Part shown: positions 35,152 through 44,515 of the stretch, piece by piece
How positions within the stretch are numbered: the stretch's first letter is position 1
Layout: each line of letters opens with the position of its first letter
DNA from: Arthrobacter sp. 31Y
Lineage (GTDB): Bacteria; Actinomycetota; Actinomycetes; Actinomycetales; Micrococcaceae
NCBI RefSeq assembly: GCF_000526335.1
Contig: NZ_JAFW01000001.1
Coordinates: forward strand, 4,526,001-4,590,000
Direction: 5' to 3'
DNA length: 64,000 bases
Program-made: the position numbers and the translations under genes
The notes under the pieces: generated by a model
Databases searched by the model: none
The model's input: the letters and a program-made list of their open reading frames with translations, nothing else
What the model was told of the DNA's origin: nothing

Positions 35152-36825
35152 CTACTTTGAGTGGGCGCTGGCAGAAGCCAGCCGTTCGGCGATATCGGCG
35201 CGCAGTTCCTTCTTATTGATCTTGCCCACCTTGGTTGCCGGCAGCTCATCAACTACCACCAGGTGTTCCGGAATCTTGAAGGCTGCAACGCCGGTCTCGC
35301 GCAGAAGCTTCTGGATCTGCTCCAGTGTCACTTCCGCTCCCGGCTTCACGGTGATGTAGAGGCACAGCTTTTCACCGAGTACTTCATCAGGCATCGCGAT
35401 AGCAGCGGCCATTGTGACGTCCTCGATGCGGTACACCAGGCTTTCGATCTCCTCGGCGGAAATTTTTTCGCCGCCACGGTTGATCATGTCCTTGTCACGG
35501 CCTTGGACAATCAGGTTTCCGTCCGGTCGCCGTTCCACGATGTCGCCACTGGCGTACCAGCCGTCAGGAGTAAAGGCCCGGGTATTAGCTTCGGGTGCAC
35601 GGTAGTAACCTCGGGGAGTGTAGGGGCCCCGGGTAAGGATGGAACCGGGAACCCCGTCGGGAAGGTCGTTGCCGGCCTCGTCCACGATCCGGACCTCGTC
35701 GGCTTCAGAGACAGGGCGTCCCTGCGTCGTGCAGATTGCGTCCTCGGGGTCGTCCAGGCGGGTGACATTGATGAGGCCCTCAGCCATGCCAAAGACTTGC
35801 TGCAGCGTGGCACCCAAAACCGGCTTCACCTTCCGGGCGATTTCATCCGGCAACCGCGAGCCCCCTACTTGGATGACCTCCAGGCTCGCCAATTGGTTGC
35901 CACCGGTTTCCTCCTGATGCTCAATCCAGCGCTGAGCTACAGCCGGAACTGCCGCGGAGAGCGTGACGCCCTCCCGTTCGATCGCTGCGAAGGCCTTCCG
36001 CGGCTCAGGGCTGGGGAGCATCACTACGCGGCCTCCGGCGAACAGGATTCCCAGGATGCCCGGGCAGGCGAGCGGGAAATTGTGGCTGGCCGGAAGCGTG
36101 CCCAAGTAGACAGTGTCTTCGGAGACATTGGTCGGAACGGAGGTGGCCTTGATGTTGTAGGCGTAGTCGTTGTGGGTACGGGTGATGAGCTTGGGGAGGC
36201 CAGTGGTGCCGCCGGAGAGAAGGAACAGGGCCGGCGCGTCCGGGGACGGCGCTGAAGCATCCAGTCGTGTACGGGCGCCGGCCGGGTCAGCGCCCGGTGC
36301 GAGAATCTCTTCCAACCTCGCATTCAGAGGGTTTGCGGCGCCTGAGACAAGCACCCTGTCCAGCGACGGAACGGAAGCTGCGAGTTCCTCCGCCAGTGCC
36401 TGGTGATCAAAGTCCTTAATGACGTCGGGCACGGCGATGGCCCGGGATTCCGAAAGGTCCGTGAGGAAGGACAGTTCATACTTCCTGTGCGCGGGGAGGG
36501 CCATGACCGGAATAATTCCAGCCCTGAAGCAAGCAAGCGTCAGGATGGTGAACTGCCAGCCGTTAGGCAGCTGGACCATCATGCGGTCGTCCGCCTTGAG
36601 TCCCAGTTGGAGGAGCCGCTCAGCGGCAGCATCCATACGGTTGGCAAGTTCCGAGTACGTGATCCGGACGTCACCGTCCACCAAGGCAATCTTCTCCGGG
36701 ACGCGGTCTGCAGTCTCATGGATGTAGCTGCCCAAAGTCCGGTCTTCCCAGTAACCCTTCCGACGGAACTCCGCGGCAAGGTCTGCAGGCCAGGCGACGG
36801 TGCCTTCGCTGGTGTGGCTGGTCAT
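35152..36825 (-). CDS. Salicylate-AMP ligase (EntE/DhbE-like, SdgA-type)
   Basis: A 557-residue ANL-superfamily ligase forming an aryl-AMP from ATP and, by context, salicylate. Motifs: phosphate loop LLSGGTTGLPKLITRTHN, core A5 QVFGMAEGLINVTRLDDP, YASGDIVERRPDGNLIVQGR and the C-terminal PATKVGKINKKELR with the catalytic Lys. Overall likeness to 2,3-dihydroxybenzoate- and salicylate-AMP ligases of siderophore clusters is strong, but no carrier protein is nearby. It is followed by gentisate genes and preceded by an acyl-CoA synthetase and a hydroxylase, matching the salicylyl-CoA route. Releases AMP when CoA takes the acyl group. Confidence 0.85.
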   Translation of the reverse strand: MTSHTSEGTVAWPADLAAEFRRKGYWEDRTLGSYIHETADRVPEKIALVDGDVRITYSELANRMDAAAERLLQLGLKADDRMMVQLPNGWQFTILTLACFRAGIIPVMALPAHRKYELSFLTDLSESRAIAVPDVIKDFDHQALAEELAASVPSLDRVLVSGAANPLNARLEEILAPGADPAGARTRLDASAPSPDAPALFLLSGGTTGLPKLITRTHNDYAYNIKATSVPTNVSEDTVYLGTLPASHNFPLACPGILGILFAGGRVVMLPSPEPRKAFAAIEREGVTLSAAVPAVAQRWIEHQEETGGNQLASLEVIQVGGSRLPDEIARKVKPVLGATLQQVFGMAEGLINVTRLDDPEDAICTTQGRPVSEADEVRIVDEAGNDLPDGVPGSILTRGPYTPRGYYRAPEANTRAFTPDGWYASGDIVERRPDGNLIVQGRDKDMINRGGEKISAEEIESLVYRIEDVTMAAAIAMPDEVLGEKLCLYITVKPGAEVTLEQIQKLLRETGVAAFKIPEHLVVVDELPATKVGKINKKELRADIAERLASASAHSK

Positions 36826-38859
36826 TTAAATGTCCTCCTCGACATTGATAACTACTGCGTCCAGCGCTACGAGACCGCTATGGGTCAGGCGCAGGGGATT
36901 GATTTCGATTTCGGCGATCGCCTGGTTGGAAACCAGCGCGTCGCCTAGCTTGACCAACAGTTCTGCCAGCGCCGATGTGTCCAGCATCGGCCCCGAACGG
37001 AAGCCGTACAAGAGTTCGCGAGCCAAAAGTTCAGCGGGCATGCCCTCCGCGGCCCGCATGGCCAGCGGGGCGGAGCGTATGGCGATGTCCGCGAACACCT
37101 CAGCCGCGGTTCCGCCGAGTCCCAGGACAACGATTGGTCCGAAAACCGGATCGCGTCGAACACCCACTACGAGGTCCACACCCGAGGGGGCCATGGCCTC
37201 CACAAGGTATTCGCGGGCTCCAGCAGCCTCTAGCTGTTCCAAGGCGTGGTCCATGTCTTCCGCGGACTTGATCCCCAGATGCACACCACCGATTTCGGTC
37301 TTGTGAAGCACTGCGGCATCCAGCAACTTGACAGCCACAGGTCCACCAAGGTCCTTGAGCGCCTGCTGGGCGGCCGCACGCGTGGTGCACACGCGCCGAT
37401 CCGGCGTGGCAATACCAAAGGCCCCCACAAGTTCCTTGGCGCGGTTTTCATCCCACGGGCCCCGGATGTCCGGCCAAGCAAGTGAGCTTGCAGGCGCGTC
37501 AGCCCGCTGGAATTGTCCACGGGCGTCGTTCACCAGCGCAGCAATACCGTGCGCCAAGGACGTAGGCCCGGTGATCAGAGGAAGCTCATGCTGTTGTGCG
37601 GACTTACGGGTACGTTCCAGGTCCCCGTCGGGGCCATCGACACCGATCACGAACGGCATGGTCCGGGCCGCCCCGGAGTTTGCCACAGCCAGCGGCAGAT
37701 CGGCTACAGGTTCAGTCAGTCCATAGACAGCAACGACGTCGATTGCCGGGTCTTGAGCCACGGCGGCAACGATTTTCTCGTACCCGGGTCCGGGACGACC
37801 GGTGTCCACAGGATTGGCCTGGAATGTCAGTGGCGGAAGCAGCCCACCGATAGTGTCTTGGCTGCTTTGCGACAGGCGGGGCAGCGTTACGCCGGCAGTG
37901 TGGAGGGCATCAGCTATCAGTAGGCCGGGGCCTGCTTGTCCCGTAATGAGCCCTACGCCGGGGTCTGGCATGGGCGAAAGCCGCTGGCCCGCCAAGGCTG
38001 TAACGGCAGCAATTAACTGGTTTTCGTCGTCGACGATCACAGCACCGGCCTGCTTGAGGACTGAACGTGTGGTGCGCCAGGAGGTGGCCAAAGCACCTGT
38101 ATGGGACTGGGCGAACTCCGAGACGTCGTTCCGGCCCACCACCAGTGCGACAACCGGCTTGACCACGCTCAGGCGAGACACGGCATCTATAAGTGCAGGC
38201 CCGTCCGAGACTGTTTCCAGGTGCAGGGCAACTGCCTTGGTCTGATCGTCGGTCATGAGGTAGTCCAGAACGTCGGGCGCCGTGATATCCATGCCGGCCC
38301 CTATTCCGGCAGCCAGGCTGACGCCCGCCCCGGAACGCTGGAGATGGAATGCCAGAACGTGATTGACTCCACCGCTGGCCGCAACCACGGCAACCGAACC
38401 GGGCTCCAGTTCAGCGACGCCGGGCACAAAGCTGGCCCGAAGGTTGCGGTGTGGGACAAAGAATCCGGAGGTATTCGGACCAAGCAGCCTGATGCCGGTT
38501 TCCCGGACAGCGGCCTCAACTTGCAGGGCGAATTCGACGCCGGGACCGCCGGCTTCTGCGAATCCTCCGGCGCAGACGAGGGCAGCTGTCGCGCCGCTGG
38601 CGGCGCTGTCACGCAGGGCCTGTGCCGTGGCGGACGCCGGCACGCACAGAACTGCGAGATCCGGACCGCCCGGGATAGCTGCCGCGGCGTCGGCGATTGT
38701 GGTGTGCATGCCGTTCTCTCCGCGGCTGTTCACGAGTTCAACAGGAGCCGGGTAGGTGGACAGCGACTGGGCCATGACGGCCCCAAGCTTTTCCGGACTG
38801 GAAGAGGCGCCGACGACGATGATGCCCCGCGGTGCGAAAAGAGAGGAGAGACTATGCAT
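36826..38859 (-). CDS. Acyl-CoA synthetase of the NDP-forming type (CoA-binding plus ATP-grasp)
   Basis: A 677-residue single-chain protein. Residues 1-130 are a CoA-binding Rossmann domain (SSLFAPRGIIVVGASSSPEK). Residues of about 140-430 are the succinyl-CoA-ligase-like middle with the SHTGAL motif that carries the phosphohistidine in this family. The C-terminal ATP-grasp begins near 460. The ATG at 38859 follows GGGAGC and overlaps the hydroxylase stop by eight bases. It may move the aryl group from the AMP derivative to CoA, as proposed for the SdgB step in Streptomyces, or act independently as salicylate-CoA ligase. This step is inference. Confidence 0.72.
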   Translation of the reverse strand: MHSLSSLFAPRGIIVVGASSSPEKLGAVMAQSLSTYPAPVELVNSRGENGMHTTIADAAAAIPGGPDLAVLCVPASATAQALRDSAASGATAALVCAGGFAEAGGPGVEFALQVEAAVRETGIRLLGPNTSGFFVPHRNLRASFVPGVAELEPGSVAVVAASGGVNHVLAFHLQRSGAGVSLAAGIGAGMDITAPDVLDYLMTDDQTKAVALHLETVSDGPALIDAVSRLSVVKPVVALVVGRNDVSEFAQSHTGALATSWRTTRSVLKQAGAVIVDDENQLIAAVTALAGQRLSPMPDPGVGLITGQAGPGLLIADALHTAGVTLPRLSQSSQDTIGGLLPPLTFQANPVDTGRPGPGYEKIVAAVAQDPAIDVVAVYGLTEPVADLPLAVANSGAARTMPFVIGVDGPDGDLERTRKSAQQHELPLITGPTSLAHGIAALVNDARGQFQRADAPASSLAWPDIRGPWDENRAKELVGAFGIATPDRRVCTTRAAAQQALKDLGGPVAVKLLDAAVLHKTEIGGVHLGIKSAEDMDHALEQLEAAGAREYLVEAMAPSGVDLVVGVRRDPVFGPIVVLGLGGTAAEVFADIAIRSAPLAMRAAEGMPAELLARELLYGFRSGPMLDTSALAELLVKLGDALVSNQAIAEIEINPLRLTHSGLVALDAVVINVEEDI

Positions 38860-40426
38860 TGGAAGCTCCCTCGGTGACAGTAGCAACAGCGTCAGCACGT
38901 CCGGAGAGGACCAGGGTCAGATTGGATGCCGGACCTCGGTCGTCCACGATCACGGTGGTCAGGCCGCGTCCAAGCTTGGCTTCTTCCGAGAGCAGGATGC
39001 GGGTGAACGGGTTGCCGCCCTGGATCACCACGGCAGCAGCATCGGCCGGCAGTTTCTCGAAAATTGCGGCCAGTCCTTCTTCATGGTCGGGCGCGGTGAG
39101 CAGGAGGCCGGTGTTGGCGTTCGCTTTTGCCGGGTCCGTGACCAAGGTGAGGTTGTTGTCGTCGTGCTTCAGGGCGAACTCACGCCCCTGTTCGGTGAGC
39201 GTCAATAGACGGCCATTGAAGGGCGTAGAACCTGCCGTGAGAGGCGTTTCCAGAGGCGTACTACCGTGACGATCAAGCCAGTCCTGTTCCGCGGATTCAA
39301 CCAAACCCGGGTCGCGTTGACGGATTTTGTCGATGTCGATGCTGCGGGAGAAGAAGTGGAACGTGAATTGCGTGGGCTCAAAGGAGTTGTAGTAGCGCGA
39401 GAAGTGTTCCCACCAGCTCAGGCCGCCGCGGGCCTGGTTCTGGATCTTTGCCACCTGCGGCTGGCGCTCGGCTTCATAGTTGGTGAAGGCCAGCTCAAGG
39501 TCATCCTGATGCGCCGCCACTTCACGAACCAGCGTGATGGCATCTTCCATGGCCATCTTGGTGCCGGAACCAACAGAGAAGTGCGCGGTGTGGACTGCAT
39601 CGCCCAACAACACGACGTTGTCTTTGTGCCAGGTGCGCGTGCGGCGGGTGCGGAAATTGGCCCAGCGGGAGTTGTTCGCTACCAGCGGTTCACCAGCGAT
39701 GTCCTCGGCGAAGAGCTTTTCCAGGAATCGTTGGGTCTTCAGGTCCGACGGGCCTGGAGGCTGGCTGGCATCGAACTCATCCAGACCTGCCTTGCGCCAG
39801 GTTTCTTCATCCGTTTCCACGATGAACGTGCTCAGATCCTCGCTGATCGGGTAGGCATGGACGGCGAAATTGCCGAACTCACTTTGCCGATGAACGAAGG
39901 TGAGACCGTTGAATTTGTAAGTGGTTCCGAACCAAATGAACTTGGCTGTGGCTGTTTCAGCGGAGTGACCGAGGCTTTCGCCGAGCTGTTCGCGGGTGGA
40001 AGAGTTTGCGCCGTCGGCGCCAACAATCAGATCAAAGTCGGACAACTGCTGGAGATCCGGGACGTACTGCCCAAACCGTGTATCGACGCCGACTTCGGCT
40101 GCGCGCTCCTGCATGAGCTTGAGCAGGGTTTTCCGGTAGATAGCCGCCATGCCATTGCCGGCGAAGGACTTCTGCTCGCCCTTGAGCCAGACTTCAATAT
40201 CTTCCCAATGGGTGCCATAGTCTCGCAGGCCATCGCGGACCACGGGGTCAGCATCGTTGATGCGGTTCAGGGTTGCGTCGGAAAAGACCACGCCGAACCC
40301 GAAGGCGTCAGTTGCCTGGTTGCGCTCGAACAGAACTACCTCAGCGTCGGGGACGGTCTGCTTGAACAAAGTTGAAAAGAACAGTCCGCCAGGACCGCCG
40401 CCAATGCAGGCTACGCGAAGTGCCAT
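38852..40426 (-). CDS. Salicylyl-CoA 5-hydroxylase (flavin monooxygenase, SdgC-type)
   Basis: A 524-residue class A flavin hydroxylase. The FAD dinucleotide motif ACIGGGPGGLFFSTLFKQ is at residue 5, the DG motif is IVGADGANSSTR near 140, and the GD motif is VVLLGDAVHTAHFSVGSGTK near 270. An extra C-terminal domain of about 100 residues has a thioredoxin-like pattern, as in UbiH/phenol hydroxylase relatives. Context gives salicylyl-CoA to gentisyl-CoA with NADH and O2. The ATG at 40426 (AGAAGG upstream) is preferred to a GTG nine bases earlier. First gene of the seven-gene operon. Confidence 0.85.
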   Translation of the reverse strand: MALRVACIGGGPGGLFFSTLFKQTVPDAEVVLFERNQATDAFGFGVVFSDATLNRINDADPVVRDGLRDYGTHWEDIEVWLKGEQKSFAGNGMAAIYRKTLLKLMQERAAEVGVDTRFGQYVPDLQQLSDFDLIVGADGANSSTREQLGESLGHSAETATAKFIWFGTTYKFNGLTFVHRQSEFGNFAVHAYPISEDLSTFIVETDEETWRKAGLDEFDASQPPGPSDLKTQRFLEKLFAEDIAGEPLVANNSRWANFRTRRTRTWHKDNVVLLGDAVHTAHFSVGSGTKMAMEDAITLVREVAAHQDDLELAFTNYEAERQPQVAKIQNQARGGLSWWEHFSRYYNSFEPTQFTFHFFSRSIDIDKIRQRDPGLVESAEQDWLDRHGSTPLETPLTAGSTPFNGRLLTLTEQGREFALKHDDNNLTLVTDPAKANANTGLLLTAPDHEEGLAAIFEKLPADAAAVVIQGGNPFTRILLSEEAKLGRGLTTVIVDDRGPASNLTLVLSGRADAVATVTEGASNA

Positions 40427-40476
40427 CGATGCCACCTTCTAAAAATTGGAATTCAGTGAGAGAGGTCTCACCAACA

Positions 40477-40506
40477 ATTATGTAACCAATCTAGGCGGAG
40501 CGTCAA
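40477..40506 (-). promoter_or_regulatory. Promoter of the salicylate operon
   Basis: On the minus strand TTGACG (complement of 40501-40506) is followed after 18 bases by CATAAT (complement of 40477-40482). It lies between the PaaX-like gene and its downstream operon. Confidence 0.55.
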
Positions 40507-40520
40507 GCTTTTGTTACATA
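40479..40520. promoter_or_regulatory. Inverted repeat TATGTAAC/GTTACATA across the promoter
   Basis: Perfect eight-base half-sites (40479-40486 and 40513-40520) are 26 bp apart and cover the -35/-10 region. A GTTACAT also overlaps the -10 box of the transporter promoter at 41535-41541. A candidate site for the PaaX-like regulator. Confidence 0.5.
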
Positions 40521-41369
40521 TCAGCGGACGCCGACTTCTGCCGCAACCTCGCGGCCGGGTCCGATCTCGTGGCCAAGAGTGCTGGAGACGAAGTCCGTGG
40601 CGGCCGGCCCCAGCTGTCGGTGCACGGCCCCGAATAGGCGGTACGCCTCGCCGCTGGGCCAATTCTCGGGCTGGAGATCGCGTGGGAGGTAGGGGTCCCG
40701 GAAGAGGAAGCGTCGGAAGTCGCCGATGATGCGCATTCGCTCCACGAGGGCCGTTCTTCCATCCTTTGCGGCGTTGACCGTTTGGTTGTCCAGTGTGCAG
40801 TAGGACTGAATGAAGTGTTCGTAGTCTTGGCCGAGTTGGTCCAGGTCCCAGCAGCGGGTAGCCAGGTCCCTGTCTTCCTGGAGGTTCCCGGTGCCGCACC
40901 AGAGAGCATCGACTTTGGCCAGGGGATTCTCGATCCCGATTTGGCGGACTTCGTCCATGAGGTCATGAGGGCTCATCCAGGTTGATGGTGAGAGTTGGCC
41001 GAATCCGTGCCATGCGAGTTGCTTCCGGAGTTGCTCGCGTACCGCTCGTTCGGATTCCGGAACCTGGTAGATGGCCATGGTCCATCGGCCCTCCCACGCC
41101 TCATCCCTGCGTCGGAAGATCCGCTCGCGGCCGTCGTCGAGTATTTCCAACATGTGGGGCGTGAGTGAGTAGACGGTCTCGCGGCCGACGCGCCGGGTGG
41201 TGAACCAGCCCTCCTTGCGGAGTCGGGACAGGTTGACGCGCACCGTGGCTGCTTCAATATCGAATACTGCCAGTAATGCGGTGATGTCTGCGAGCTTCAC
41301 TTCACTGCCGGCATAGCGTAGGTAATCCCCGAAAAGATCCAGGATCACTGCTCTGGGTTTCCACTGCAC
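40521..41369 (-). CDS. PaaX-family transcriptional regulator
   Basis: A 282-residue regulator with an N-terminal winged helix (LFGDYLRYAGSEVKLADITA, then VRVNLSRLRKEGWFTTRRVG) and the long PaaX C-terminal domain (RWTMAIYQVPESERAVREQL). PaaX repressors bind aryl-CoA thioesters such as phenylacetyl-CoA; salicylyl-CoA or gentisyl-CoA would be the logical inducer here. GTG at 41369 is chosen because GGAGA lies five bases upstream. It lies between the operon and the divergent AAHS carrier. Confidence 0.85.
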   Translation of the reverse strand: MQWKPRAVILDLFGDYLRYAGSEVKLADITALLAVFDIEAATVRVNLSRLRKEGWFTTRRVGRETVYSLTPHMLEILDDGRERIFRRRDEAWEGRWTMAIYQVPESERAVREQLRKQLAWHGFGQLSPSTWMSPHDLMDEVRQIGIENPLAKVDALWCGTGNLQEDRDLATRCWDLDQLGQDYEHFIQSYCTLDNQTVNAAKDGRTALVERMRIIGDFRRFLFRDPYLPRDLQPENWPSGEAYRLFGAVHRQLGPAATDFVSSTLGHEIGPGREVAAEVGVR

Positions 41370-41514
41370 GGGACTCTCCAAATCTGTGGGCCGCGCCAGT
41401 GGTGGCCGGCCTGAGTGATGTGCAACAAGTATAGGTACGAGCAACACTTGGGCGTTACGTGTCCGGTCAAGATGAGATCCGGGTCGATGCTTGAAGAAAC
41501 ATGCAACAGTTCTC

Positions 41515-41542
41515 TTGACGCGCAACGAGTTAATGTTACATT
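41515..41542 (+). promoter_or_regulatory. Promoter of the aromatic acid transporter operon
   Basis: TTGACG (41515-41520) and TACATT (41537-41542) are 16 bp apart. The same TTGACG plus GTTACAT combination occurs in the divergent salicylate promoter. Three short GCAAC-containing stretches lie at about 41421, 41503 and 41522. The rest of the 41370-41623 gap shows no gene. Confidence 0.5.
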
Positions 41543-41623
41543 TGTTTGTGGGTCAGGTCACAGTAGACCGCCATCCCATCTCTGGAACCACCACAATGTC
41601 GTGTACTTCACCTGGAGCTCCAA

Positions 41624-42973
41624 ATGGCTTTTCAATCGCCAGCCTCAACAACGGTTACCCCCCGCAAATCGGCGGCCGTCGTCATTTTTCTCTGCTTCCT
41701 CGCCATCGTTTTTGATGGTTATGATCTGGTCGTTTACGGTGCGATCGTTCCGAAACTCCTGGCCTACGAGCCGTGGGGTCTTACTGCAGTGCAAACAGGT
41801 GCCATCGGCAGCTATGCGCTGGCTGGTATGTTTATCGGCGCCATCCTGATCGGCTATCTCACGGATATTGTCGGTCGCCGGAAGGTCATGATGGTCTCCA
41901 TCGCTTCCTTCTCCCTCTTGATGCTCCTGACCGCGTGGGCTCCAACTCCCGAACTGTTTGGCCTCTTCCGGTTCCTGGCCGGCCTGGGCCTTGGTGGTGT
42001 GATTCCGACGGCTATCGCCTTGACAGTGGAGTTTTCAAAGTCGAACAGGCGCAACTTCAACAACGCCCTGATGTTCTCTGGATACGCCGTCGGTGGCATA
42101 CTGGCTGCCCTGCTCTCCCTTGCTTTCCTGTCCAGTTTGGGTTTTCAAGGCATGCTTGCGCTGGGTGGAATCCCGCTGATTGTCGTAGTTCCACTACTCT
42201 TCAAGCTCCTGCCGGAATCACCCGCTTTCCTTGCCGCTAAGGGCCGCCGGAGTGAGGCCGAAAAGATCATCGCCGATTATGGCCTGGATCAACTGCCGCC
42301 GGAGCGTGCTGTCGGTGATGCACCGGCGAAGGGGAGGTTCCGCACACTGTTGACGGGTCGGCTGCTCGGAGCCATGATCCTCTTCTGCGTTGCCGGGATC
42401 TGCGGACAGACGCTGGTCTACGGCCTGAATACCTGGCTTCCCCAACTGATGGTCATCGCCAACTACTCGCTGGCCTCATCGTTGTCCTTCCTCCTGACCG
42501 TTAACATCGGGGCCGTAGTGGGCGTTCTCGTGTCTTCCCGCCTGGCTGACAAATTTGGGCCGCGGAACGTCACTGCGATTTCGTTTGCTTGTTCCGGCGT
42601 TGCGCTTGTCCTTATGGGCACCGGCATCATGCCGCTCGTCGTCATGTATTTCCTGGTAGGAGTGGTGGGCTTCGGCTCTGTTGGTGCGCAGATCCTCGTC
42701 AACGGATTTGTTGCTACCTACTTCTCCGGCGCCACCCGGGCCACCGCTTTGGGCATCACCTTGGGAATCGGGCGCATTGGCGCTGTCCTCGCCATCTCCG
42801 GTGGCGGCGTCCTGGTGGCAGCCTCACTGGGGAACTTCATCAACTTCTCCATTTGGGCCATCGCCGCTGCCATAGGCGTGGTGGCCGTGCTGGCCGTGCC
42901 TAGGGCCCCTGGGGCGCAGGAACAGGGCGAAGGTTCGGCCCCCAGTTCAACAGATACGACAATTCTTCACTAG
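41624..42973 (+). CDS. Aromatic acid/H+ symporter (AAHS family MFS)
   Basis: A 449-residue twelve-helix carrier with the AAHS hallmark FDGYDLVVYGAIVPKLL in helix 1 and GYLTDIVGRRKVMM after helix 2. The family imports benzoate, 4-hydroxybenzoate, gentisate or similar acids. Position opposite the salicylate operon and before aryl aldehyde and alcohol dehydrogenases suggests salicylate or a precursor as substrate. Confidence 0.88.
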   Translation: MAFQSPASTTVTPRKSAAVVIFLCFLAIVFDGYDLVVYGAIVPKLLAYEPWGLTAVQTGAIGSYALAGMFIGAILIGYLTDIVGRRKVMMVSIASFSLLMLLTAWAPTPELFGLFRFLAGLGLGGVIPTAIALTVEFSKSNRRNFNNALMFSGYAVGGILAALLSLAFLSSLGFQGMLALGGIPLIVVVPLLFKLLPESPAFLAAKGRRSEAEKIIADYGLDQLPPERAVGDAPAKGRFRTLLTGRLLGAMILFCVAGICGQTLVYGLNTWLPQLMVIANYSLASSLSFLLTVNIGAVVGVLVSSRLADKFGPRNVTAISFACSGVALVLMGTGIMPLVVMYFLVGVVGFGSVGAQILVNGFVATYFSGATRATALGITLGIGRIGAVLAISGGGVLVAASLGNFINFSIWAIAAAIGVVAVLAVPRAPGAQEQGEGSAPSSTDTTILH

Positions 42974-43033
42974 TAGTGCCTTGCCACAGGCGGCGCCGCC
43001 GTCACAGACAGAACCCAACCAGAAGGAGTCATC

Positions 43034-44485
43034 TTGCAAACGCAACTCATCATTGACAACGAGCCCCGCAGCGGACGCGAAGGAAAGACGTTTGAACGGC
43101 GGCACCCTGTGACCGGAGCGTTGGTGACAGAAAGTGCTGCGGCCGGCGTCGACGATGCGCTGGATGCCGTGGAATCGGCGTCGAAAGCATTCGCTTCCTG
43201 GTCCACCACTGGACCCAGCGAACGCCGTGCGGTGATGTTGAAAGCCGCCGAAATCATGGAGCGTCGCGGGCCTGAGTTTATCGAGACCATGATGTCCGAA
43301 GTTGGCGCCGCTGGACTTTGGGCTGGTTTCAACGTCTTCCTGACAGCCCAGCTGTTCCGTGAGGCGGCCGGCCTTGCCAGCCAGATCCAGGGCGAAACCC
43401 TCCCCACCGACAAGCCCGGAACCCTCTCCATGACCGTCCGCCAGCCAGCTGGTGTGGTTCTCAGCATGGCACCGTGGAATGGGGCAGGTGTTCTCGCCGC
43501 TCGCGCAATCGCCTACCCGATCGTCTGTGGAAACTCGGTCGTATTCCGGGCCTCGGAGACCAGCCCGAAGACCCACGCCATCATTGCCGAGGTCCTGCAT
43601 GAGGCGGGACTTCCGGCCGGTGTCCTTAACTTCCTGACCAGCACAGCGGAAGACTCGGATCGTGTTGTGGAAGCCATCATCGCGCATCCGGCAGTCCGGC
43701 GGATCAACTTCACCGGATCCACCACGGTCGGGCGGATCATCGCTGAGAAGGCGGCCCGCTACCTGAAGCCGGTGCTGCTGGAACTCGGTGGCAAGGCTCC
43801 GTTCGTGGTCCTTGATGACGCCGACATTGATGGCGCCGTCAATGCTGCCGTCTTTGGGTCTTTCCTGTACCAAGGTCAGATTTGTATGTCCACCGAGCGT
43901 TTCGTGGTGGATGAGAAGATTGCCGATGAGTTCGTCGGAAAGTTCGCGGCTCGGGCTGCTCAGTTGGGCGCCGGAGATCCGCTCACTGACGAGAACTGCA
44001 TCATTGGCCCCATGATTCGTGAAGAGTCCGGCACACGCATCAACGGACTCATTGACGACGCACTGGCAAAGGGTGCTGAACTCGTAGTGGGGGAGCATGC
44101 CAATGGTGCGTCCATGCCTGCCACCATTGTGGACAAGGTCAGCCCGGAGATGTCTATCTACGACCAAGAGACGTTTGGTCCCATCACCACGGTAGTCCGC
44201 GTTTCCGGCGTCGAAGAAGCGGTCCAGGTTGCCAACGACACCGAGTACGGCCTGGCAGCGGCGGTCTTCGGCAAGGACAGCACCCGGGCCCTGCAGGTGG
44301 CGATGCAGATCCAGGCAGGCCACGTGCACGTGAACGGTGCGACGGTGCAGAACGAGGCCCAGGCTCCCTACGGTGGCATGAAGAACAGCGGCTACGGCCG
44401 GTTCGATGGCCGAGCCGTTATCAACGAGTTCACCGAGCTCAAGTGGATCACGGTGGAGCAGTCCGACCAGCAGTACCCCTTCTAA
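43034..44485 (+). CDS. Aryl aldehyde dehydrogenase (salicylaldehyde/benzaldehyde type)
   Basis: A 483-residue NAD(P)-dependent aldehyde dehydrogenase. Catalytic Cys near residue 285 (QGQICMSTER), general base Glu near 250 (LLELGGKAPFVVLDDAD), and cofactor loop NFTGSTTVGR. It resembles NahF and vanillin dehydrogenases. A TTG start at 43034 is supported by AGAAGGAG. It would give the aromatic acid consumed by the opposite operon. Confidence 0.85.
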   Translation: MQTQLIIDNEPRSGREGKTFERRHPVTGALVTESAAAGVDDALDAVESASKAFASWSTTGPSERRAVMLKAAEIMERRGPEFIETMMSEVGAAGLWAGFNVFLTAQLFREAAGLASQIQGETLPTDKPGTLSMTVRQPAGVVLSMAPWNGAGVLAARAIAYPIVCGNSVVFRASETSPKTHAIIAEVLHEAGLPAGVLNFLTSTAEDSDRVVEAIIAHPAVRRINFTGSTTVGRIIAEKAARYLKPVLLELGGKAPFVVLDDADIDGAVNAAVFGSFLYQGQICMSTERFVVDEKIADEFVGKFAARAAQLGAGDPLTDENCIIGPMIREESGTRINGLIDDALAKGAELVVGEHANGASMPATIVDKVSPEMSIYDQETFGPITTVVRVSGVEEAVQVANDTEYGLAAAVFGKDSTRALQVAMQIQAGHVHVNGATVQNEAQAPYGGMKNSGYGRFDGRAVINEFTELKWITVEQSDQQYPF

Positions 44486-44515
44486 AGCCAACCCCGACGT
44501 AGAGAAAGACAGACA

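Noticed and set aside
34277..35359. 360-codon plus-strand frame opposite gentisate dioxygenase
   Set aside because: Antisense artefact; the opposite strand has the cupin histidines and good operon context.
35152..36825. Siderophore-type aryl-AMP ligase (EntE/DhbE role)
   Set aside because: No carrier protein or peptide synthetase nearby; the surrounding genes are catabolic.
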